NCBI GenBank assembly: GCA_015711895.1
Contig: MU158616.1
Span: 5,343-28,566, forward strand
From: Candidatus Solincola tengchongensis
GTDB lineage: Bacteria > Actinomycetota > Geothermincolia > Geothermincolales > RBG-13-55-18
DNA: 23,224 nt
Direction of reading: 5' to 3'
This document shows positions 21,453 through 23,224 of the stretch, piece by piece; the stretch's first letter is position 1; each line of letters opens with the position of its first letter. A program made the translations under genes and the position numbers. The notes beneath the pieces were generated by a model. That model made no database searches. It was not told the DNA's origin and saw nothing but the letters and a program-made list of their open reading frames with translations.

Positions 21453-22411
21453 GGCTGCGCGACTTTCCGGAGGAGGAGCTCTTCCTGCAGGGTAGCGCCG
21501 CCTGCCAGGGTTGTCCGGGAAGCGCGGCCCTCCGTGTGGCCTTCAAGGCCCTGGGGAGGAACACCGTCCTGTGCGTGATCGCCTCCTGCACCTCGGTCCT
21601 GCAGAGCCCCTACCCCGTCTCCGCTCTCAACCTGCCCACCCTGAACATGGCCTTCGCCACCGGGGGGGCGACGGGGTCGGGCATGGCCGCGGCCGCCGAG
21701 CGTCTCGCAGCCAGAGGTAAATTCCGCGAGAAGCCCACCATCCTGGTCTGGGCGGGGGACGGAGGGACATACGACATCGGCATCCAGGCCCTCTCCGGGG
21801 CCGCGGAGCGCAACGCGGACTTCATCTACGTATGTTACAACAACGAGGCCTATTCCAACACCGGGACGCAACGCAGCGGGGCCACTCCCTACGCCGCCTG
21901 GACCACCAACACCACCAAAGGGAAGGAGGAATGGCGTAAGGATGTGGCTCAGATCATGATCGCCCACGGCATCCCTTACGTGGCCACCGCCTCCTTGGCC
22001 TACCCCACGGACATGTTCCGCAAGTTCGCCAAGGCCAAGGAGGTGAAAGGCACGCGTTACATCGAGATCCAGGCCCCCTGCCCCCCGGGCTGGAAATTCC
22101 CCTCCGCCCATACGGTGAAGGTCGCCCGGCTGGCGGTACAGACCGGTATGTGGATGCTCTACGAGCACGAGAACGGCAAGACCACCTACACGGCAGGCAC
22201 GCAGCGCATCATCCAGGGGCAGGCCAAGCTACTTCCGGTGGAGGAGTACCTGAAAGCCCAGGGGAGGTTCCGCCACCTCTTCCATCCGGAGAGGGACGAG
22301 GAGCGCATCGCCGCCATCCAGAAGCGCATAAGCGGCCTCTTCGAGGCCCTGCAGTTCACCCACAAGATGAAGGAGCATCTCATGGACATAGAGATCTCCC
22401 CCCGTTTGTGA
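21449..22411 (+). CDS. porB: Pyruvate/2-oxoacid:ferredoxin oxidoreductase beta subunit (TPP-binding)
   Basis: A 320-residue beta subunit binding thiamine pyrophosphate and one [4Fe-4S] cluster. The TPP motif GDGGTYDIGIQALSGA starts at residue 103 and ends with VCYNNEAYSNTGTQRSGATP. Cluster cysteines are Cys19 and Cys22 in ACQGCPG, with likely partners Cys47 (SCTS) and the one in APCPPGW. GTG 21449 is the start; its first four bases overlap the alpha stop (GTGA), and AAGGAGG stands seven bases before it, so translation is probably coupled. The stop codon is followed after two bases by the palindromic repeat element, which may act as the 3' end structure of the operon mRNA. Confidence 0.94.
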   Translation: MRLRDFPEEELFLQGSAACQGCPGSAALRVAFKALGRNTVLCVIASCTSVLQSPYPVSALNLPTLNMAFATGGATGSGMAAAAERLAARGKFREKPTILVWAGDGGTYDIGIQALSGAAERNADFIYVCYNNEAYSNTGTQRSGATPYAAWTTNTTKGKEEWRKDVAQIMIAHGIPYVATASLAYPTDMFRKFAKAKEVKGTRYIEIQAPCPPGWKFPSAHTVKVARLAVQTGMWMLYEHENGKTTYTAGTQRIIQGQAKLLPVEEYLKAQGRFRHLFHPERDEERIAAIQKRISGLFEALQFTHKMKEHLMDIEISPRL

Positions 22412-22413
22412 AA

Positions 22414-22510
22414 GGGGTCAGGTCTTGAATTGTGATACCCCTGGAGGTATATTGTACCATTTACCTTCGTCAGATACCCTTGGGGGTATCACAATTCAAG
22501 ACCTGACCCC
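22414..22510. repeat. 97-bp palindromic element (MITE or REP-like) between porB and tRNA-Thr
   Basis: A perfect 28-bp terminal inverted repeat: the arm at 22414-22441 (GGGGTCAGGTCTTGAATTGT then GATACCCC) is the exact reverse complement of 22483-22510. Pairing continues imperfectly inwards (AGGTAT with ATACCC). The loop of about 25 bases is AT-rich and contains no gene. Arms beginning GGGGTCAGGTCTTGAATT resemble, from memory, repeats linked to Y1 (IS200/REP-associated) transposases. It begins two bases after the porB stop and ends directly before the tRNA -10 box. Confidence 0.85.
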
Positions 22511-22511
22511 A

Positions 22512-22517
22512 TATAAT
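22512..22517 (+). promoter_or_regulatory. -10 box of the tRNA-Thr gene
   Basis: An exact TATAAT nine bases before the first base of the tRNA. The place for a -35 box (TCACAA, 22489-22494) falls inside the right arm of the palindromic repeat and matches poorly. Confidence 0.55.
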
Positions 22518-22525
22518 CTTTTTGG

Positions 22526-22601
22526 GCCGGCGTAGCTCAGCAGGTAGAGCAGCTCACTCGTAATGAGCAGGTCAGGAGTTCGAGTCTCCTCGCCGGCTCC
22601 A
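22526..22601 (+). tRNA. tRNA-Thr (anticodon CGT), CCA encoded
   Basis: A 76-base cloverleaf. The acceptor stem GCCGGCG (22526-22532) pairs with CGCCGGC (22591-22597). The D arm is GCTC/GAGC. The anticodon stem GCTCA/TGAGC encloses the loop CTCGTAA with anticodon CGT, reading ACG (Thr). The T arm is AGGAG-TTCGAGT-CTCCT. The discriminator base is T and CCA is genomically encoded. Confidence 0.96.
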
Positions 22602-22610
22602 GGAAAGGAG

Positions 22611-22650
22611 AAGGTCGGAGGTATATTTGAGGACCTCCGACCTTTATGTT
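22611..22650 (+). terminator. Intrinsic terminator after tRNA-Thr
   Basis: AAGGTCGGAGGT (22611-22622) pairs perfectly over 12 bp with ACCTCCGACCTT (22633-22644), followed by TATGTT. The stem is strong but the T-tract is short and interrupted. Confidence 0.75.
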
Positions 22651-23046
22651 CGGGTGCCGGGTTTGCCTCTCCTGAATTCCACTGTGCCGATTACGCGGCA
22701 ATAGGCTTTTGTTTTTCTTTCTTCCACGCGGTTTCCGGCCTACAGATCGGGTGGTGCCAGGTCGCCGGAAACGGTCCACGGGACCTCTAAAGCGCCCTTT
22801 GAGGTCCGGGAGAGCGGGTGACCAGGTAAATCCGCCGTGCCGGGGACAGGAGCGCGGCCTGTTCTCCTCCGCAGGCTACCCGCGAGTATTTTCCTGTGCC
22901 CGCTTTCCGTTCGCCCCCCGGCAAGCGCCGTTCGCCGCCACTATGCCCGCGCTTGGGGTGTCAATGATTAAAAGAGGCCGCGGAAGCTCGATAATCGGAG
23001 TGAGAAACGATTCTCGAATCATATTTCCCGAGAAGGAGGTAGGAAG
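22651..23046 (+). promoter_or_regulatory. Long upstream region of the secreted-protein gene with paired segments
   Basis: No gene is supported here. GTTTCCGG (22731-22738) pairs with CCGGAAAC (22765-22772). GGACCTC (22781-22787) pairs with GAGGTCC (22801-22807), and AAAG/CTTT extends this stem. GGTCC-ACG-GGACC (22773-22785) would compete with both. GCGGGT and ACCCGC (near 22814 and 22880) could close a larger domain. No -35/-10 pair stands out. It may be a structured leader, of unknown class. Confidence 0.35.
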
Positions 23047-23224
23047 ATGGGAAAGAGGATGAGAGTCCTGGGGATGCTGGGGGCCGCCGCCCTGCTCCTG
23101 GTGTTCCTGCTCGTCGCCCCGGCCCAGGCCGCCAATCCGGAGAACGTGAACGTCTCCGCCACTGTGGCCGAGGCCCTGCGCCTGACGGTTAGCAAGAACA
23201 CCGTGAACTTCGGCGGTTCCCTGC
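23047..23224 (+). CDS. Secreted protein with signal peptide, 5' part only
   Basis: The gene runs off the right edge; 59 residues are visible. A textbook signal peptide is seen: a basic start (MGKRMR), a hydrophobic core of about 17 residues, and APAQA with likely cleavage after Ala28. The mature part begins ANPENVNVSATVAEALRLTV and continues SKNTVNFGGSL, an alternating hydrophobic/polar pattern like the first strands of a beta-sandwich, as in spore-coat-U, WxL or other surface domains. AAGGAGGT at 23033-23040 lies six bases before ATG 23047. The function cannot be read from this fragment. Confidence 0.8.
   Translation, partial: MGKRMRVLGMLGAAALLLVFLLVAPAQAANPENVNVSATVAEALRLTVSKNTVNFGGSL

Overview
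The window is about 23.2 kb of high-GC bacterial DNA with strong G/C third-position bias; this bias creates long false reading frames opposite the real genes. Gene content points to an anaerobic, probably Gram-positive or deep-branching actinobacterial-type organism. The evidence is a four-subunit ferredoxin-linked 2-oxoacid (pyruvate) oxidoreductase, a K+-dependent-type membrane pyrophosphatase, a two-subunit class I fumarase beside malate dehydrogenase, an archaeal-type topoisomerase IA, a translin-family protein and a DtxR-family regulator. The lineage is inferred from gene content only.

Layout, left to right. The left edge holds a minus-strand fragment matching the N-terminal core of DUF1156 putative DNA methylases, with no visible start. 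Next come a PaaK-like AMP-forming CoA ligase (+), a class I aminotransferase (-), a translin-family gene (+) with a hairpin-rich leader, and a DtxR/MntR-like regulator (-). The regulator and the pyrophosphatase (+) diverge from a 54-bp near-palindrome in which two TTGAAA-17-TATAAT promoters lie on opposite strands and overlap. The pyrophosphatase has an inferred 450-nt structured leader and ends at a textbook terminator. Topoisomerase IA follows, then a hairpin-rich leader before the malate block: mdh, fumarase alpha (23-nt overlap with mdh), an MFS exporter-like gene and fumarase beta. A 744-bp gene-poor gap follows, holding a 10-bp hairpin and three 21-bp tandem repeats that end next to a candidate promoter. 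Then comes the replication/RNA block tmk, holB and a PSP1/RicT-like gene. The last block is the oxidoreductase operon (gamma, delta, alpha, beta), a 97-bp palindromic mobile-type repeat, tRNA-Thr(CGT) with a terminator, and the start of a secreted protein gene.

How it fits together. The oxidoreductase links pyruvate and acetyl-CoA to ferredoxin. Mdh and fumarase interconvert oxaloacetate, malate and fumarate. The pyrophosphatase recovers energy from PPi, which CoA ligases and polymerases release. The tmk-holB-RicT order is a conserved bacterial housekeeping cluster.

Most worth a second look: the symmetric overlapping divergent promoter with a DtxR-like regulator whose primary metal site looks altered; the apparently frameshifted gamma subunit beside three intact partners; the bacterial translin; the 97-bp hairpin element abutting the tRNA; the tandem repeats before tmk; and the long structured leaders before the pyrophosphatase and mdh. 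I saw no CRISPR array, rRNA, transposase or intact defence system.
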